From NCBI GenBank assembly GCA_017941735.1, contig JAGAVW010000063.1:1-41784 (forward strand): DNA of 41,784 nucleotides, written 5' to 3'. Below, piece after piece: positions 1 through 9,992 of the stretch. Position 1 is the stretch's first letter; every line of letters starts with the position of its first letter. A model generated the notes under the pieces. That model was not told the origin of the DNA. It saw nothing but the letters and a program-made list of their open reading frames with translations, and did no database searches. A program made the position numbers and the translations under genes. The DNA comes from Solobacterium sp. (GTDB lineage Bacteria > Bacillota_I > Bacilli_A > Erysipelotrichales > Erysipelotrichaceae).

Positions 1-237
1 TATACACTTCATCCCGATGTAGAAACGTATAATGAATTATTAATAGCAATCGATGAAACATTTGATTTCTATATCAATGAATATCCCCAAGAAAGATATC
101 ATGGCTTAACATCTGGAGAAGTTCGTCAAGCTGCATTACAAACAGAAACACCTATTCAATATCCTATAAAGCCAAACCAAAAAATTATCAATTACTGGAA
201 TCATATAAAAGAGTTACAAAATAAACCAACAATTTAA
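1..237 (+). CDS. Transposase, C-terminal fragment (DDE integrase core)
   Basis: Frame 1 is open from the first base to a TAA at 235-237 and gives 78 residues. The segment INEYPQERYHGLTSGEVR resembles the end of the rve/DDE integrase core of IS3-type transposases, where a Tyr-Asn-x-x-Arg-like stretch precedes a conserved 'tP-x-(e/q)-(y/v)R' motif. The catalytic DDE residues would lie upstream, outside the window. The gene is truncated only by the window edge, and nothing visible suggests a pseudogene. Exact IS family assignment is uncertain. Confidence 0.6.
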   Translation, partial: YTLHPDVETYNELLIAIDETFDFYINEYPQERYHGLTSGEVRQAALQTETPIQYPIKPNQKIINYWNHIKELQNKPTI

Positions 238-265
238 AAACCTACCGATTAAAATCGATAGGTTT
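238..265 (+). terminator. Hairpin after the transposase gene
   Basis: AAACCTA at 238-244 pairs with TAGGTTT at 259-265. CGAT at 246-249 pairs with ATCG at 254-257 inside, with one C-A mismatch between the two stems. It begins directly after the stop codon. The downstream T-run is poor, so it may act as an RNA-protective hairpin rather than an efficient terminator. Confidence 0.5.
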
Positions 266-335
266 CATATAAACATACATTTACATAATTTCACTGTCTA
301 CTTGACAGGGAGCGTATCAATGTCCTCTCTTTTTT

Positions 336-2783
336 TTATTCTTTACTATACTTTTTAAATTGCACACATAACTCAGTTAAATCATCAAATTGTGGAGCTT
401 CTTCATAAAACACATCCACATCCTTTTTAACCGCATCACACATTCCTTTTGCATCTTCCCCAATATGCGCATTGAGACAAGTCCGTAAGCGTTCTTCGCC
501 ATAGAGTTCTTCTTGGCTATTAGTCGCTTCGACTACACCATCGGTATAAAGGAAGATTTCATCTCCTGGAGATAGGGTAATTTCTTGTTCTTTGTAGACC
601 ATTTCTTCGACCCCTCCAAGAATAAAACCAGAGCGTCCTTTCAAGAATTCAAATTTACCATCTTTCCTTCGTAACATCGGTGGGTTATGTCCCGCATTCG
701 CGTATTGGAGTTGTCCTGTTTTTAAGTTTAGTATTCCCATCCATGCGGTCACAAACATCCCCGCATCATTTCCTTCGCATAAGTTATAATTCGCATTCGT
801 AAAGATGTCTGCCACTTTAATATTATGTTCCGCATAGGTTCGTAATATCGTTTTGGCCCGCATCATAAATAAGGACGCAGGAATCCCTTTTCCAGATACA
901 TCTGCTACAGAGAAGGCAAGTCGATCTTTATCAATTAAGAAGAAATCATAGAAATCGCCCCCTACTTCTTTTGCGGGATTCATTAAAGCATAGATATCAA
1001 ATTCATCACGACTTGGAAAAGCAGGGAAGTTAGAAGGTAAGGAAGAAGCTTGAATTTCACGTGCGTAATGCAGCTCCTTATCAATTCTGGTATTTGCCTC
1101 GGCAATATAATTCTTTAAGGCATCCACAGTTGTATTGATTCCCTCCGAAAGAGACTTAAATTCACGATTCTCCTTCACATTCACAATGGTATCTAAGTTT
1201 CCATTCGTGATTTCTTTTAAAGATTGATTTACTTTATGCACATTATCCACCACAATCCGCTTTGTTATAAAGTAGATGACCGATATCAAACTACCAAAGA
1301 CAATAATCTGCATAAAGATACTTAAATAAGAAGAAATAGCTTTGGAAAAATTCGCCTCTCTTTGTGGAATTAAGCTTACTACATAATATTTCTCCGCATT
1401 TGTATACATGTAGTAATAAGGTGTTCCATCCAACATCATTTCATAAACTTGAAAGGCTTCTTTATTCCTTAAACCCAAATCTAATTCTTTTTGATTGGTT
1501 TGGTTTGGATTCAAACTCGAATCATTCGTACAAGAAATAATATGCGTATCATCTAACACCAATAAACTCCCCGATTCCCCCACATGACGATTCGAGGCCA
1601 CATGTGTTAAAAGGGAAGATATTTCCTCATTCATTTGTTCGCCATTATAGGCCACTTGAATTAATCCAGTTGGAATTCTCACACCACTATATTTAAGATA
1701 TAACTCTTTATTGTAAGAAGTAGGTAAATACGGTTGTACGATTTCCTCGTCTTCCGAATTCACTAATAACTTTAAGAATTCTGCGGATTGTTCACCGGTA
1801 GCCATTTCAAAGCCAATGTATCGCTTTTCCGTAGAATTGACGACGATGCCAATTTTATCAATGACATTAATTTCGTGTACGTTATAGGTTTGTTTTAATT
1901 CTTCTAAATTCGCATTGGGGTTATTTAAAATTGCCTCTTTGACCATGCGATTCACACGTAGTAATGCTTCATCACATTGGTCTTCGACATCATCTACCGC
2001 ATCCACTAAGCTTTCACTTAATAAGGTATTGGTTTCTTCTTTTGCGATTTGATCTTGTAAAGCATAACCAAATAAAGATGTAATAATACATCCAAACAAC
2101 AAGACAATTAATAATCTCCTATGAATGGAGTCGGAAATTGTCGGTAATGGTTTTTCTTTTGTGGTCTCTTTTTGATTTAAAACAAAATTAACACATAAGA
2201 TGGCAATCGCTACCGAAAGGGCATTAATTGTAACCATTGGTATTGTACAGGCTTCAACATAATAAAAGGCTCTTCGTACATCGTAGGCATTGGTCATAAA
2301 GATCATCAACATATGAATCACTTCCACAACAATTCCCACAACGATAGCTTGATCGAACCTTGGTGTTTCATCATCAAAGATATGTTTTCGTAAAACAGCG
2401 GCGATAACACCTGCTAATATGGTCGAAATCGTACAAGCTAAGCGTGTATAGGTTCCAGCTCCCCATAATACCGCAAACCAACGTTCTATTCCACCCATCA
2501 ATCCAGCAATAATTCCAGCAGGGGCACCAAAGATTAATCCTGCGCATAAAGGGGCCGCATCTCTAGCGTTAATGATGGCGCCATCAATCGCAACCCCAAA
2601 CTCGGTCCCACAAATGGCGACAATTCCAAAAAGGATACCCGCAATAATTTGTTTTGAAAGATAAGAAAGTTTATTTCCTTTTTCGCTACGAAAGAAAAGA
2701 ACCAATAAAACACTTAATAGGATTGGGATGATGCCAATAGCAGTTAACGATAAGATTGGTTTCATGTCAAAATTATAACGCAA
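336..2783 (-). CDS. Membrane PP2C-type serine/threonine phosphatase (SpoIIE/RsbU family)
   Basis: The 815-residue protein has an N-terminal block of about six hydrophobic segments (residues ~8-205) resembling the 5TM region of LytS/YhcK-type sensors. An extracytoplasmic region (~245-490), probably a Cache-like sensor, and another membrane helix (~490-515) follow. A HAMP-like linker (~515-570) leads to a C-terminal SpoIIE phosphatase domain (~575-810). The phosphatase shows the metal-binding motifs EVGGDFYD (~605-612) and DVSGKGIPA, plus GHNPP and FLYTDGV. By family, it probably dephosphorylates an anti-sigma-factor antagonist or similar partner in response to an external signal; no such partner is visible nearby. 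The start is TTG at 2781-2783, chosen because AGGA lies 8 bases upstream; an ATG at 2765 lacks a good ribosome-binding site. It lies downstream of gyrA on the same strand, separated by a hairpin. Confidence 0.88.
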   Translation of the reverse strand: MRYNFDMKPILSLTAIGIIPILLSVLLVLFFRSEKGNKLSYLSKQIIAGILFGIVAICGTEFGVAIDGAIINARDAAPLCAGLIFGAPAGIIAGLMGGIERWFAVLWGAGTYTRLACTISTILAGVIAAVLRKHIFDDETPRFDQAIVVGIVVEVIHMLMIFMTNAYDVRRAFYYVEACTIPMVTINALSVAIAILCVNFVLNQKETTKEKPLPTISDSIHRRLLIVLLFGCIITSLFGYALQDQIAKEETNTLLSESLVDAVDDVEDQCDEALLRVNRMVKEAILNNPNANLEELKQTYNVHEINVIDKIGIVVNSTEKRYIGFEMATGEQSAEFLKLLVNSEDEEIVQPYLPTSYNKELYLKYSGVRIPTGLIQVAYNGEQMNEEISSLLTHVASNRHVGESGSLLVLDDTHIISCTNDSSLNPNQTNQKELDLGLRNKEAFQVYEMMLDGTPYYYMYTNAEKYYVVSLIPQREANFSKAISSYLSIFMQIIVFGSLISVIYFITKRIVVDNVHKVNQSLKEITNGNLDTIVNVKENREFKSLSEGINTTVDALKNYIAEANTRIDKELHYAREIQASSLPSNFPAFPSRDEFDIYALMNPAKEVGGDFYDFFLIDKDRLAFSVADVSGKGIPASLFMMRAKTILRTYAEHNIKVADIFTNANYNLCEGNDAGMFVTAWMGILNLKTGQLQYANAGHNPPMLRRKDGKFEFLKGRSGFILGGVEEMVYKEQEITLSPGDEIFLYTDGVVEATNSQEELYGEERLRTCLNAHIGEDAKGMCDAVKKDVDVFYEEAPQFDDLTELCVQFKKYSKE

Positions 2784-2829
2784 TTCTTTCTTCCTAATCG
2801 AAACGTTTTAAGACATTTGTATCAATTAA

Positions 2830-2855
2830 AAGAACAACTATTCCTAGTTGTTCTT
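2830..2855 (-). terminator. Rho-independent terminator after gyrA
   Basis: A perfect 11-bp stem (AAGAACAACTA at 2830-2840 with its complement at 2845-2855) has a 4-base loop. It lies just past the gyrA stop on the minus strand and is followed by TTTTAATT. The T-run is short, so some read-through into the phosphatase gene is likely. Confidence 0.7.
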
Positions 2856-2861
2856 CTATTT

Positions 2862-5351
2862 CTATTCTGCAGATTCTTCTGCTTCTTCTTCAATCGGCGC
2901 AACAATCGCAACCGTTGAAACTTTCTTTTCATCATCGTCTTTGACGTTGATGAGTCTTACCCCTTGCGCAGAGCGACTATAGGTAGAGACTTGGGTTAAG
3001 GTAATCCGAATGATAATGCCATCATTGGTCATAATCATACAGTCTTCATCCCCGTTGACCGCCTTCATACAAACAAGATTTCCAGTTTTTTCAGTTACGG
3101 TTACAGCTTTTACACCCTTAGCGCCACGGTTTGTCATACGGAAGTCTTCCATTGGGGATTTCTTCCCATAACCATTTTCGGTGACGGTTAATACCATCTT
3201 ACCTTCTTCGCTTGTGGTCATACCAATAACTGCACCACCATCTACGTTAACGCCTTTTACACCACGTGCCGTTCTACCTAGTGGACGTAAGGTATTTTCT
3301 TTGAAACGAATCGCTTTTCCATTGGTGACCGCAATGACAATATCTGCTTCCCCGCTGGTACCTTTCACAAAGGCGAGTTCATCGTCATCATTTAACTTAA
3401 TCGCAATCTTTCCGTTCCGATTAATATTTTCAAATTCGGATACGGCAGTACGTTTCACAAGACCTTTCTTTGTCGCAAAGAGTAAGTATTTTGCGCTATC
3501 TTCTTTTCCATATGGGACAAGTGCTTTGACACTTTCGTTTTTATCCATTTGAAGAAGATTCACAATTGGTAAGCCTTTAGAAGTTCTTCCGTAAGATGGA
3601 ATATTGAAGCCACGGATTCGATAGACGCGTCCTAAGCTTGTGAATACCAATAGGTAGTCATGTGTTGACATACTAACGAATTGATCAATCACATCATCGT
3701 TATTTAATTCCATCCCTTTGATGCCTTTTCCGCCACGGTTTTGAACGCGGTAGGTATCTTGGGCAATTCGTTTTACATAACCATTGCTTGATAAAGTGAT
3801 GACGACATCTTCCACTGGAATGAGATCTTCATCTTCCATATCCGCTGGAGCATCAATGATTTCAGAGCGTCTAGGATCGCCATATTTTGCTTTGATTTCA
3901 ATTAACTCTTCACGCAAGATTTGTTTCACACGTGCATTGTTCGCAAGGATGTCTTTTAAATCCGCAATCTTAATTAATAATTCTTGGTATTCACTTTCAA
4001 TCTTTTCACGTTCCAAACCTGTTAAACGTTTAAACTGCATGTCTAAGATTGCCTTAGCTTGTATTTCACTTAATCCAAAGCCATCCATTAAGCGTGGCAC
4101 AGCTTCGTTCGCATCTTTTGAACTACGAATGGTATGTAAGACTTCATCTAAGTTATCTACCGCAATGCGTAAGCCTTCTAAGATATGTGCACGTGCTTCC
4201 GCTTTATTTAAATCATATTGCGTACGACGGGTAATGACTTCTTCTTGGAAAGTAATATATTCGCCTAAGATTTCTTTGACACCTGCTTGTTTAGGTGCAC
4301 CATGAATTAAAACGACATTGTTGGCAGCAAAATTCGATTGTAGTGGGGTTAAACGATACAACTGATTGAGTAATACTTCTGGTTGTACATCTTTTCTTAA
4401 CTCCATGACTACACGAATTCCATTCATATTCGATTCATCACGTAAATCGGTAATGCCTTCAATCACTTTATCCCGCGCAAGGTTCGCAATCCGCTCTACC
4501 ATCGCTGCTTTATTCACCATATAAGGAACTTCGGTTACGACAATACGTGATTTCCCATTAGGCATATCTTCGATTTCCGTGCGGGCACGTAATACAACCG
4601 TGCCTTTTCCGGTTTCAAAATAATTACGAATTCCTGAGCGACCAAGGATAAATCCACCGGTAGGGAAATCCGGTCCCTTTAAATATTCCATGAGTTCTGG
4701 AATCGTAATCTCTGGATTATCCATTAATGCGATGGTCGCATCAATCGTTTCATCTAAGTTATGTGGAGGAATGTTGGTGGCCATACCGACCGCAATTCCA
4801 CTTGATCCATTGACGAGAATATTTGGAAAGCGTGATGGTAAAACAGCAGGTTCCTTTTCTTCCCCGTCATAGTTATCCACCATATCAACGGTATCTTTAT
4901 CCAAATCACGTAACATTTCCGAGGCAATTTTTGCCATACGTGCTTCGGTATAACGCATCGCCGCTGCGCCATCCCCATCCATAGAACCAAAGTTTCCATG
5001 TCCATCTACGAGGATCTCACGCATATTCCAGTGTTGGGCCATATAGACAAGGGAACCATAGATGGAAGAATCTCCATGTGGGTGATATTTACCCATGGTA
5101 TCCCCAACAATACGTGCACATTTTTTATATGGTTTATCTGGTCCATTGTTCATTTCGTTCATCGAATAAAGAATTCTTCTTTGAACAGGTTTTAAACCAT
5201 CACGTACATCTGGTAAAGCACGCGCAACAATAACCGACATCGAGTAATCTAAAAAGTCTCGACGTATTTCTTTTGTGAGTTCGGTTTCTGTAATATTTCC
5301 CGGGTCAAATTCTGACTCATCAAATTCCATAAATGTATCTTCTCTAGCCAT
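2862..5351 (-). CDS. gyrA: DNA gyrase subunit A
   Basis: This is the breakage-reunion and DNA-wrapping subunit of gyrase, which introduces negative supercoils with GyrB. It is full length at 829 residues. The N-terminal catalytic region contains [11 protein letters not shown] with the active-site Tyr. The quinolone-resistance-determining region starts KYHPHGDSS (about residues 89-97), and the GyrA box reads QNRGGKG. Six beta-propeller blades and an acidic tail (EEEAEESAE) follow. Within the QRDR, the position equivalent to E. coli Asp87 or S. aureus Glu88 is Gly (residue 99, codon GGT at 5055-5057). The ATG start has a GGGGG ribosome-binding site 8 bases upstream. It lies 11 bases after gyrB in the yaaA-recF-gyrB-gyrA operon. 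Confidence 0.98.
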   Translation of the reverse strand: MAREDTFMEFDESEFDPGNITETELTKEIRRDFLDYSMSVIVARALPDVRDGLKPVQRRILYSMNEMNNGPDKPYKKCARIVGDTMGKYHPHGDSSIYGSLVYMAQHWNMREILVDGHGNFGSMDGDGAAAMRYTEARMAKIASEMLRDLDKDTVDMVDNYDGEEKEPAVLPSRFPNILVNGSSGIAVGMATNIPPHNLDETIDATIALMDNPEITIPELMEYLKGPDFPTGGFILGRSGIRNYFETGKGTVVLRARTEIEDMPNGKSRIVVTEVPYMVNKAAMVERIANLARDKVIEGITDLRDESNMNGIRVVMELRKDVQPEVLLNQLYRLTPLQSNFAANNVVLIHGAPKQAGVKEILGEYITFQEEVITRRTQYDLNKAEARAHILEGLRIAVDNLDEVLHTIRSSKDANEAVPRLMDGFGLSEIQAKAILDMQFKRLTGLEREKIESEYQELLIKIADLKDILANNARVKQILREELIEIKAKYGDPRRSEIIDAPADMEDEDLIPVEDVVITLSSNGYVKRIAQDTYRVQNRGGKGIKGMELNNDDVIDQFVSMSTHDYLLVFTSLGRVYRIRGFNIPSYGRTSKGLPIVNLLQMDKNESVKALVPYGKEDSAKYLLFATKKGLVKRTAVSEFENINRNGKIAIKLNDDDELAFVKGTSGEADIVIAVTNGKAIRFKENTLRPLGRTARGVKGVNVDGGAVIGMTTSEEGKMVLTVTENGYGKKSPMEDFRMTNRGAKGVKAVTVTEKTGNLVCMKAVNGDEDCMIMTNDGIIIRITLTQVSTYSRSAQGVRLINVKDDDEKKVSTVAIVAPIEEEAEESAE

Positions 5352-5362
5352 TCTTTTACCCC

Positions 5363-7303
5363 CTAAATATCTAAGTTCTCTACGAAGTTCGCGTTTTCGA
5401 TGATGAAGTTCTTACGTGGTTCCACTTCTTCTCCCATCAACATACTAAACGCTTGGTCAGCTGCTTCCGCATCTCCTACATTTACACGAATAAGGGTACG
5501 GTTCTTTGGATCCATGGTGGTTTCCCATAGTTGTTCGGCATTCATTTCACCTAAACCTTTATAACGTTGAATCCCTAGGTTGCCACCCATTTCCTTTTTC
5601 ACTTCTTCTAGTTGACGATCGGTATAGGCATAACGAACCGCATTGCCTTTTTGAACCTTATAAAGAGGTGGTTGGGCAATGTAGACATAGCCTTCCTCAA
5701 TGATGGGTCGTAAATAACGATAGAAGAAGGTAAGTAGTAACGTACGAATATGGGCACCATCGACGTCCGCATCGGTCATGATGACAATTTTGTGATAACG
5801 CAATTTGGATGTATCGACTTCATCCATCACACCACAACCAAAGGCGGTAATCATGGAACGAATTTCCGCATTTTCAAAGGCACGGTGTTGTCTTGCTTTT
5901 TCGACATTTAGAATCTTTCCACGTAATGGAAGAATCGCTTGGTAATGGGAGTCACGTCCTTGTTTCGCACTTCCTCCTGCAGAATCTCCCTCGACGATAT
6001 AGATTTCACAGATGGAAGCATCCTTCGATGAACAATCCGCAAGTTTACCAGGTAAAGAACTAATTTCTAAGACATTCTTACGACGTGTCATTTCTCTTGC
6101 CTTTTTCGCAGCCATACGTGCTTGGGAGGCAAGGGTTGCTTTGTCCATGATGGCTTTTGCTTCATCTGGATTTTCCATTAAGAAACGTTCTAATTGGGTT
6201 CCAAAGATTTCGGAAACAATTTTACGTACTTCCGTATTTCCAAGTTTAGTCTTGGTTTGTCCTTCGTATTGTGGATCTGGGTGTTTTACACTGATAACGG
6301 CCGTAATTCCTTCTTTACAGTCATCCGAAGTTAAGTTGTCATCTTTTTCTTTTAAATATCCATTTTCTCTTGCGTATTTATTGATGACACGATTTAAAGC
6401 TAAGCGGAATCCTTCTTCATGGGTTCCACCTTCTGCCGTATTGATGTTGTTACAGAAGGTATATACATTTGGGTTATAGCCATCGTTATATTGTACCGCT
6501 ACTTCACATTCAATTCCTTGGTCACTGCCTTCGCAATAAATAATATCAGGATGAACTGCCGTACGATTCTTATTTAAATATTCCACATATTGTTTTAAAC
6601 CACCTTCAAAATAGAACGTATGTTCTTTCTTTTCTTCCTCTTCCACACGTTCATCACGGAAAACTAAACGAATGCCTTTATTTAAGAAGGCAAGTTGTCT
6701 TAAACGATCCCGTAAGGTTTCATAGTTATAAACCGTTGTTTCGGTAAAGATGGTAGGGTCTGCTTTAAAACGAACAAGAGATCCATGTTTGTTTTTGTCA
6801 CAATCTCCAACAACCTTAAGTGGTTCTACCGCATGGCCACCATTTTCAAAGCGTACTTTATATTCTTTTCCATCATGGAAAACCGATACTTCTAGCCATT
6901 CACTTAACGCATTAACAACCGAAGCACCAACCCCGTGTAAACCACCGGATACTTTATAGGCGCCACCACCAAATTTACCACCGGCGTGTAAGACGGTGAA
7001 AATTGTTTCAATGGTGGATTTTCCTGTTTTTTCATTGGTACCTACTGGCATACCACGTCCATCATCTTCAACGGTAATGACATTATCTTTATCTACCGTT
7101 ACTTTGATGGTGGTCGCATAACCTGCCATTGCTTCATCAATTCCGTTATCGACAATTTCCCACACCAAATGGTGTAGACCTTTTTCGGAAGTGGAGGCAA
7201 TATACATACCTGGCCGTTTACGAACTGCCTCTAAGCCATCTAACACTTGTATATCCGAATCGCCATATTCGTGATCTACTTTTGTTTCATATTCTTCACT
7301 CAT
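5363..7303 (-). CDS. gyrB: DNA gyrase subunit B
   Basis: This is the ATPase subunit of DNA gyrase. In order it has a GHKL ATPase domain ([30 protein letters not shown]), a transducer domain, the TOPRIM fold ([14 protein letters not shown], then [18 protein letters not shown]) and the C-terminal region ending [11 protein letters not shown]...LWETTMDP. All key motifs are intact and the length of about 646 residues is normal. The reading frame opens with two consecutive ATGs at 7306 and 7303. I prefer the second because AGGAGG is only 3 bases from the first and 6 from the second. The start overlaps the end of recF by 8 bases, consistent with translational coupling. Confidence 0.98.
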   Translation of the reverse strand: MSEEYETKVDHEYGDSDIQVLDGLEAVRKRPGMYIASTSEKGLHHLVWEIVDNGIDEAMAGYATTIKVTVDKDNVITVEDDGRGMPVGTNEKTGKSTIETIFTVLHAGGKFGGGAYKVSGGLHGVGASVVNALSEWLEVSVFHDGKEYKVRFENGGHAVEPLKVVGDCDKNKHGSLVRFKADPTIFTETTVYNYETLRDRLRQLAFLNKGIRLVFRDERVEEEEKKEHTFYFEGGLKQYVEYLNKNRTAVHPDIIYCEGSDQGIECEVAVQYNDGYNPNVYTFCNNINTAEGGTHEEGFRLALNRVINKYARENGYLKEKDDNLTSDDCKEGITAVISVKHPDPQYEGQTKTKLGNTEVRKIVSEIFGTQLERFLMENPDEAKAIMDKATLASQARMAAKKAREMTRRKNVLEISSLPGKLADCSSKDASICEIYIVEGDSAGGSAKQGRDSHYQAILPLRGKILNVEKARQHRAFENAEIRSMITAFGCGVMDEVDTSKLRYHKIVIMTDADVDGAHIRTLLLTFFYRYLRPIIEEGYVYIAQPPLYKVQKGNAVRYAYTDRQLEEVKKEMGGNLGIQRYKGLGEMNAEQLWETTMDPKNRTLIRVNVGDAEAADQAFSMLMGEEVEPRKNFIIENANFVENLDI

Positions 7304-8393
7304 CATTTGCCTCCTTCATTTTCGTTATCATCCCATTATCGACGTAATAATGGGTGTAGGGTTGATTTTGTATAATTTTAGGAATCTTTGTTGCGGTAAT
7401 AAAACATTGTTCGACATTTTGAATCATTTCAATTAAGTGCCTTTGTTTTTCATCATCCAATTCACTTAACACATCATCTAATAATAGGATTGCCTTTTTG
7501 TTTGTATTCTTTTCGATGTATTCCAATAATGCCAATTTGAATACAAGTAGAATCATACGTTTTTGTCCTTGGCTTGCGACTTCTGTAATATCCACATCAT
7601 TTAATTCAAAGCGAATATCTTCGCGATGAATTCCAACATTAGTAACAGAAGTTTCTAAATCTCTTTGGATGTTGTTTTGAAATAATTCTTGAAGTGCTTG
7701 TTTAGGGTTGGCTGTTTCTTCAATGCAACTTAAGTATTTGATTTTTAAGTTTGCCTTTTCTGAAGCTAATTGTTGATAGTAATTTGTTAGTAATTCATTG
7801 ATTTGATCAATAAATTGTTTCCGTTTTTGAATGATGATAGATGCTTCTTCTATCATCTGTTCAGTAATCGTATCTAAATAATTTAAATCCACTTGTTTTT
7901 CTTTTAATAGAATATTTCGATTCTTTAATAAATTTTGGTAACGATTTAATGAATTTAAATACTTCGAAGAAATTTTTGTGATTTCTTGATTGATTAGTTT
8001 GCGACGTTCTCTTGGGGCATCCTGAAAAATACTTAAATCATCTGGGGAAAAGAGAATGACATTTAATAAACCAATAAATTCACTGCTCTTTTTAACTAGC
8101 TGATGATTGTACAATAATGTTTTTCCATGTGGATAAAGAATTGCCTCAATATTCTTTTCACTCTCATCTTCATAGATGGCAGAAATCTTTCCATACTCTT
8201 TCTCATGCTGAATTAATTTCGCATCTTCATTCATGCGATAAGACCGAGATAAAGACAAATAGACTAGGCTCTCTAATAAGTTTGTCTTTCCTTGTGCATT
8301 TTGACCAGTTAAGATATTTAGTCCATCCGCAAAAGAAATCTTACAATGAGAATAATTTCGATAATTGATTAATTCTAACGTCTTAACTTTCAT
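7296..8393 (-). CDS. recF: DNA replication and repair ATPase RecF
   Basis: RecF is an SMC-like ATPase that helps load RecA at gapped DNA with RecO and RecR. The 365-residue product has Walker A GQNAQGKT (~residues 31-38), signature ASQGQKR and Walker [12 protein letters not shown] near the C-terminus, in the family order and spacing. The start ATG at 8393 overlaps the stop of yaaA by 4 bases, and its own end overlaps gyrB. It therefore sits in a tightly packed yaaA-recF-gyrB-gyrA operon, the standard Firmicutes order downstream of dnaN. Confidence 0.97.
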   Translation of the reverse strand: MKVKTLELINYRNYSHCKISFADGLNILTGQNAQGKTNLLESLVYLSLSRSYRMNEDAKLIQHEKEYGKISAIYEDESEKNIEAILYPHGKTLLYNHQLVKKSSEFIGLLNVILFSPDDLSIFQDAPRERRKLINQEITKISSKYLNSLNRYQNLLKNRNILLKEKQVDLNYLDTITEQMIEEASIIIQKRKQFIDQINELLTNYYQQLASEKANLKIKYLSCIEETANPKQALQELFQNNIQRDLETSVTNVGIHREDIRFELNDVDITEVASQGQKRMILLVFKLALLEYIEKNTNKKAILLLDDVLSELDDEKQRHLIEMIQNVEQCFITATKIPKIIQNQPYTHYYVDNGMITKMKEANDE

Positions 8394-8590
8394 TCAATTT
8401 CAAATCTTTTTCCATCCACAACAATTTCATCACCTGGATAAAGTTTTCGACCTTTTCGATTTTCTTTTTCTCCATTTACGGTGATGTTCACTTCACTAAG
8501 AATTTGTTTTAATTGTCCTCCTGTTTCTATGATTCCTATGTACTTTAAGAACTGGGAAAGTTTAATATATTCGGATTTAATTTTAACCAT
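8390..8590 (-). CDS. yaaA: S4-domain RNA-binding protein YaaA
   Basis: This small 66-residue protein is essentially one S4 fold: KLSQFLKYIGIIETGG, then VNGEKENRKGRKLYPGDEIVVDG. By family and position between dnaN and recF it matches YaaA of Bacillus (also called RlbA), a protein linked to 50S ribosome assembly. AGAAGGTG lies 6 bases before the ATG. It is the first gene of the operon that includes recF, gyrB and gyrA and has its own promoter, separate from dnaN. Confidence 0.93.
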   Translation of the reverse strand: MVKIKSEYIKLSQFLKYIGIIETGGQLKQILSEVNITVNGEKENRKGRKLYPGDEIVVDGKRFEIE

Positions 8591-8627
8591 ATTTACACCT
8601 TCTTTTAGCCCACAAAAATACAGTCTA

Positions 8628-8633
8628 ATTATA
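8628..8633 (-). promoter_or_regulatory. Promoter (extended -10) for yaaA-recF-gyrB-gyrA
   Basis: On the minus strand TGGTATAAT is a consensus -10 with the TGn extension. No good -35 is present at 17 bases. It lies between the dnaN terminator and the yaaA ribosome-binding site, which supports independent transcription of the gyrase operon. Confidence 0.65.
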
Positions 8634-8660
8634 CCACAAAAACACCCCTTAAAAAACTTA

Positions 8661-8686
8661 AAAAATGGCTTCTTTAAGCCATTTTT
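8661..8686 (-). terminator. Terminator after dnaN
   Basis: An 11-bp perfect stem (AAAAATGGCTT at 8661-8671 with 8676-8686) has a 4-base loop. On the minus strand a T-rich stretch (TTTTTTAAGTTTTTT) follows. It separates dnaN from yaaA, which are often co-transcribed in other Firmicutes. Confidence 0.8.
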
Positions 8687-8720
8687 AACTATTTCAATTT
8701 TCTATATTTTTGATGCTAAA

Positions 8721-9848
8721 TTAATTATATGTACGAACCGGTAATACAAGTTGTAAAATACCTTCATCTTCGCCTTCATTTTGGAGAATAAATGGCTTCA
8801 TTTCCGTCGTAAATGAGATCTTAATATTCTCAGAATTTAAAGCTTTCGCCGCATCCATGACATAATTTCCAGTGAAACTAATATCTAATGGTGTTCCATC
8901 ATACGATAAGCCAGTTAATTCTTCATTGGATTCTCCAATTTCTTGGGATTTATTTGTTAATGTAATGTCATTTAAATCATTAATTTGAAGACGAATAATC
9001 GTCATATTATCGGTCTTAATAAACGAGGAACGATCAATTGCGCGAATGAAATCACTTCGATTAATCACAAGCACATGTTCAAAGTCCTTTGGAATGAGGC
9101 GTTCTGTTTCTGGATAGCCACCTTCTAATAGACGCGATTGAATCAAAATATATTCATTGAATACTTGTAGTTTCTTGGTACTAATCGCAACGGTTAAATC
9201 TTCGTTGTTATTAAAAATGGAGCGAATCTCATTTAAACTCTTAGAAGGAACGGTAATATTAAATTCTTCACATTGAATTGGATATTCTTTCTTTGCTAAA
9301 CGATAGGAATCGGTTGCTGTCGCAACTAATCTTGTACCATCACTTACTAAATTTACACCAGTTAATACAGGACGTGTTTCTTTTGTGCTTGTTGCGAAGA
9401 CTGTATTCTCAATCATTTTCGAGAAATCATTCGCATTCATCACAAAGTGTGTATCAGGTACGGAGAAGTCAATGGATGGATAATCCGTTGGACGATAACC
9501 ATTGATTTTAAATTCTGCTTTTCCACCAAAGAAACGTGTTAAGGTTCCATCAATAATTTCAATTTGAACTTCATCTGAATCTAATTTACGTACAATATCT
9601 AACAAATATCTTGAATCAATGACAATACTACCTGTTTCAATGACATTCAAATTTAATTTTTCATTCATCGCATTGGATAATTTAATTTGAATGGAAATAT
9701 CGGCATCACTACCTGTTAAAGTAATCGCATCACTTTCTACATTCATATGAATTCCACATAAAGATGGAACAGGTGAATTAGGAGATACTGCTTTTGCGAC
9801 AATTTGTAGATATTTGTAAAATTCATTTTTTGAGAGTTTGAAGTTCAT
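8721..9848 (-). CDS. dnaN: DNA polymerase III sliding clamp (beta subunit)
   Basis: The ring-shaped processivity clamp encircles DNA and tethers polymerase III and other clamp-binding proteins. The 375 residues match the normal family length. Conserved features of the three repeated clamp domains are visible, including ENTVFATSTKETRPVLTGV in the middle domain and the C-terminal LVLPVRTYN tail (canonical ending LP-(M/V)-R). The ATG start has GGAGG 8 bases upstream. It follows dnaA across a 144-base spacer that contains origin signals. A strong terminator ends it. Confidence 0.97.
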   Translation of the reverse strand: MNFKLSKNEFYKYLQIVAKAVSPNSPVPSLCGIHMNVESDAITLTGSDADISIQIKLSNAMNEKLNLNVIETGSIVIDSRYLLDIVRKLDSDEVQIEIIDGTLTRFFGGKAEFKINGYRPTDYPSIDFSVPDTHFVMNANDFSKMIENTVFATSTKETRPVLTGVNLVSDGTRLVATATDSYRLAKKEYPIQCEEFNITVPSKSLNEIRSIFNNNEDLTVAISTKKLQVFNEYILIQSRLLEGGYPETERLIPKDFEHVLVINRSDFIRAIDRSSFIKTDNMTIIRLQINDLNDITLTNKSQEIGESNEELTGLSYDGTPLDISFTGNYVMDAAKALNSENIKISFTTEMKPFILQNEGEDEGILQLVLPVRTYN

Positions 9849-9882
9849 ATGGTTATCCTCCAGTATATATTTCTTTTTTAGT

Positions 9883-9992
9883 TTATTACTATTAAGTGTG
9901 TTGATATTGTGGATAAGTGATAAAGAATGGCTTATCCAGTAGATATTTTATCATTTTATGATTGTGATAGAAAGGTTAATAAATGTGAATAA
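9883..9992 (-). other. Origin unwinding region between dnaA and dnaN: DnaA boxes and DnaA-trio-like repeats
   Basis: Read on the minus strand, the spacer holds TTATTCACA at 9992-9984 (one mismatch to the DnaA box). Next is the perfect box TTATCCACA at 9916-9908. After 13 bases, four consecutive TA(A/G) triplets (TAA TAG TAA TAA) lie at 9894-9883, and an A/T-rich stretch leads to the dnaN ribosome-binding site. A DnaA box, then DnaA-trios, then AT-rich DNA is the architecture of the basal unwinding element known from Bacillus oriC, in the same dnaA-dnaN position. That this is where strands open is inferred from the pattern. Confidence 0.7.

Larger units (their letters stand above)
1..319 (+). 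mobile_element. Right end of an IS3-like insertion sequence (left part outside window)
   Basis: The window opens inside a DDE transposase gene. It is followed by a hairpin, and then by a non-coding tail whose last bases, about 290-319, read like an IS terminal repeat ending in CA (GTCTACTTGACAGGGAG core). The putative end lies 17 bases from the stop codon of the convergent phosphatase gene at 336. The left end and any target-site duplication are outside the window, so the family (IS3-like) and the exact boundary are inferred. Confidence 0.5.
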
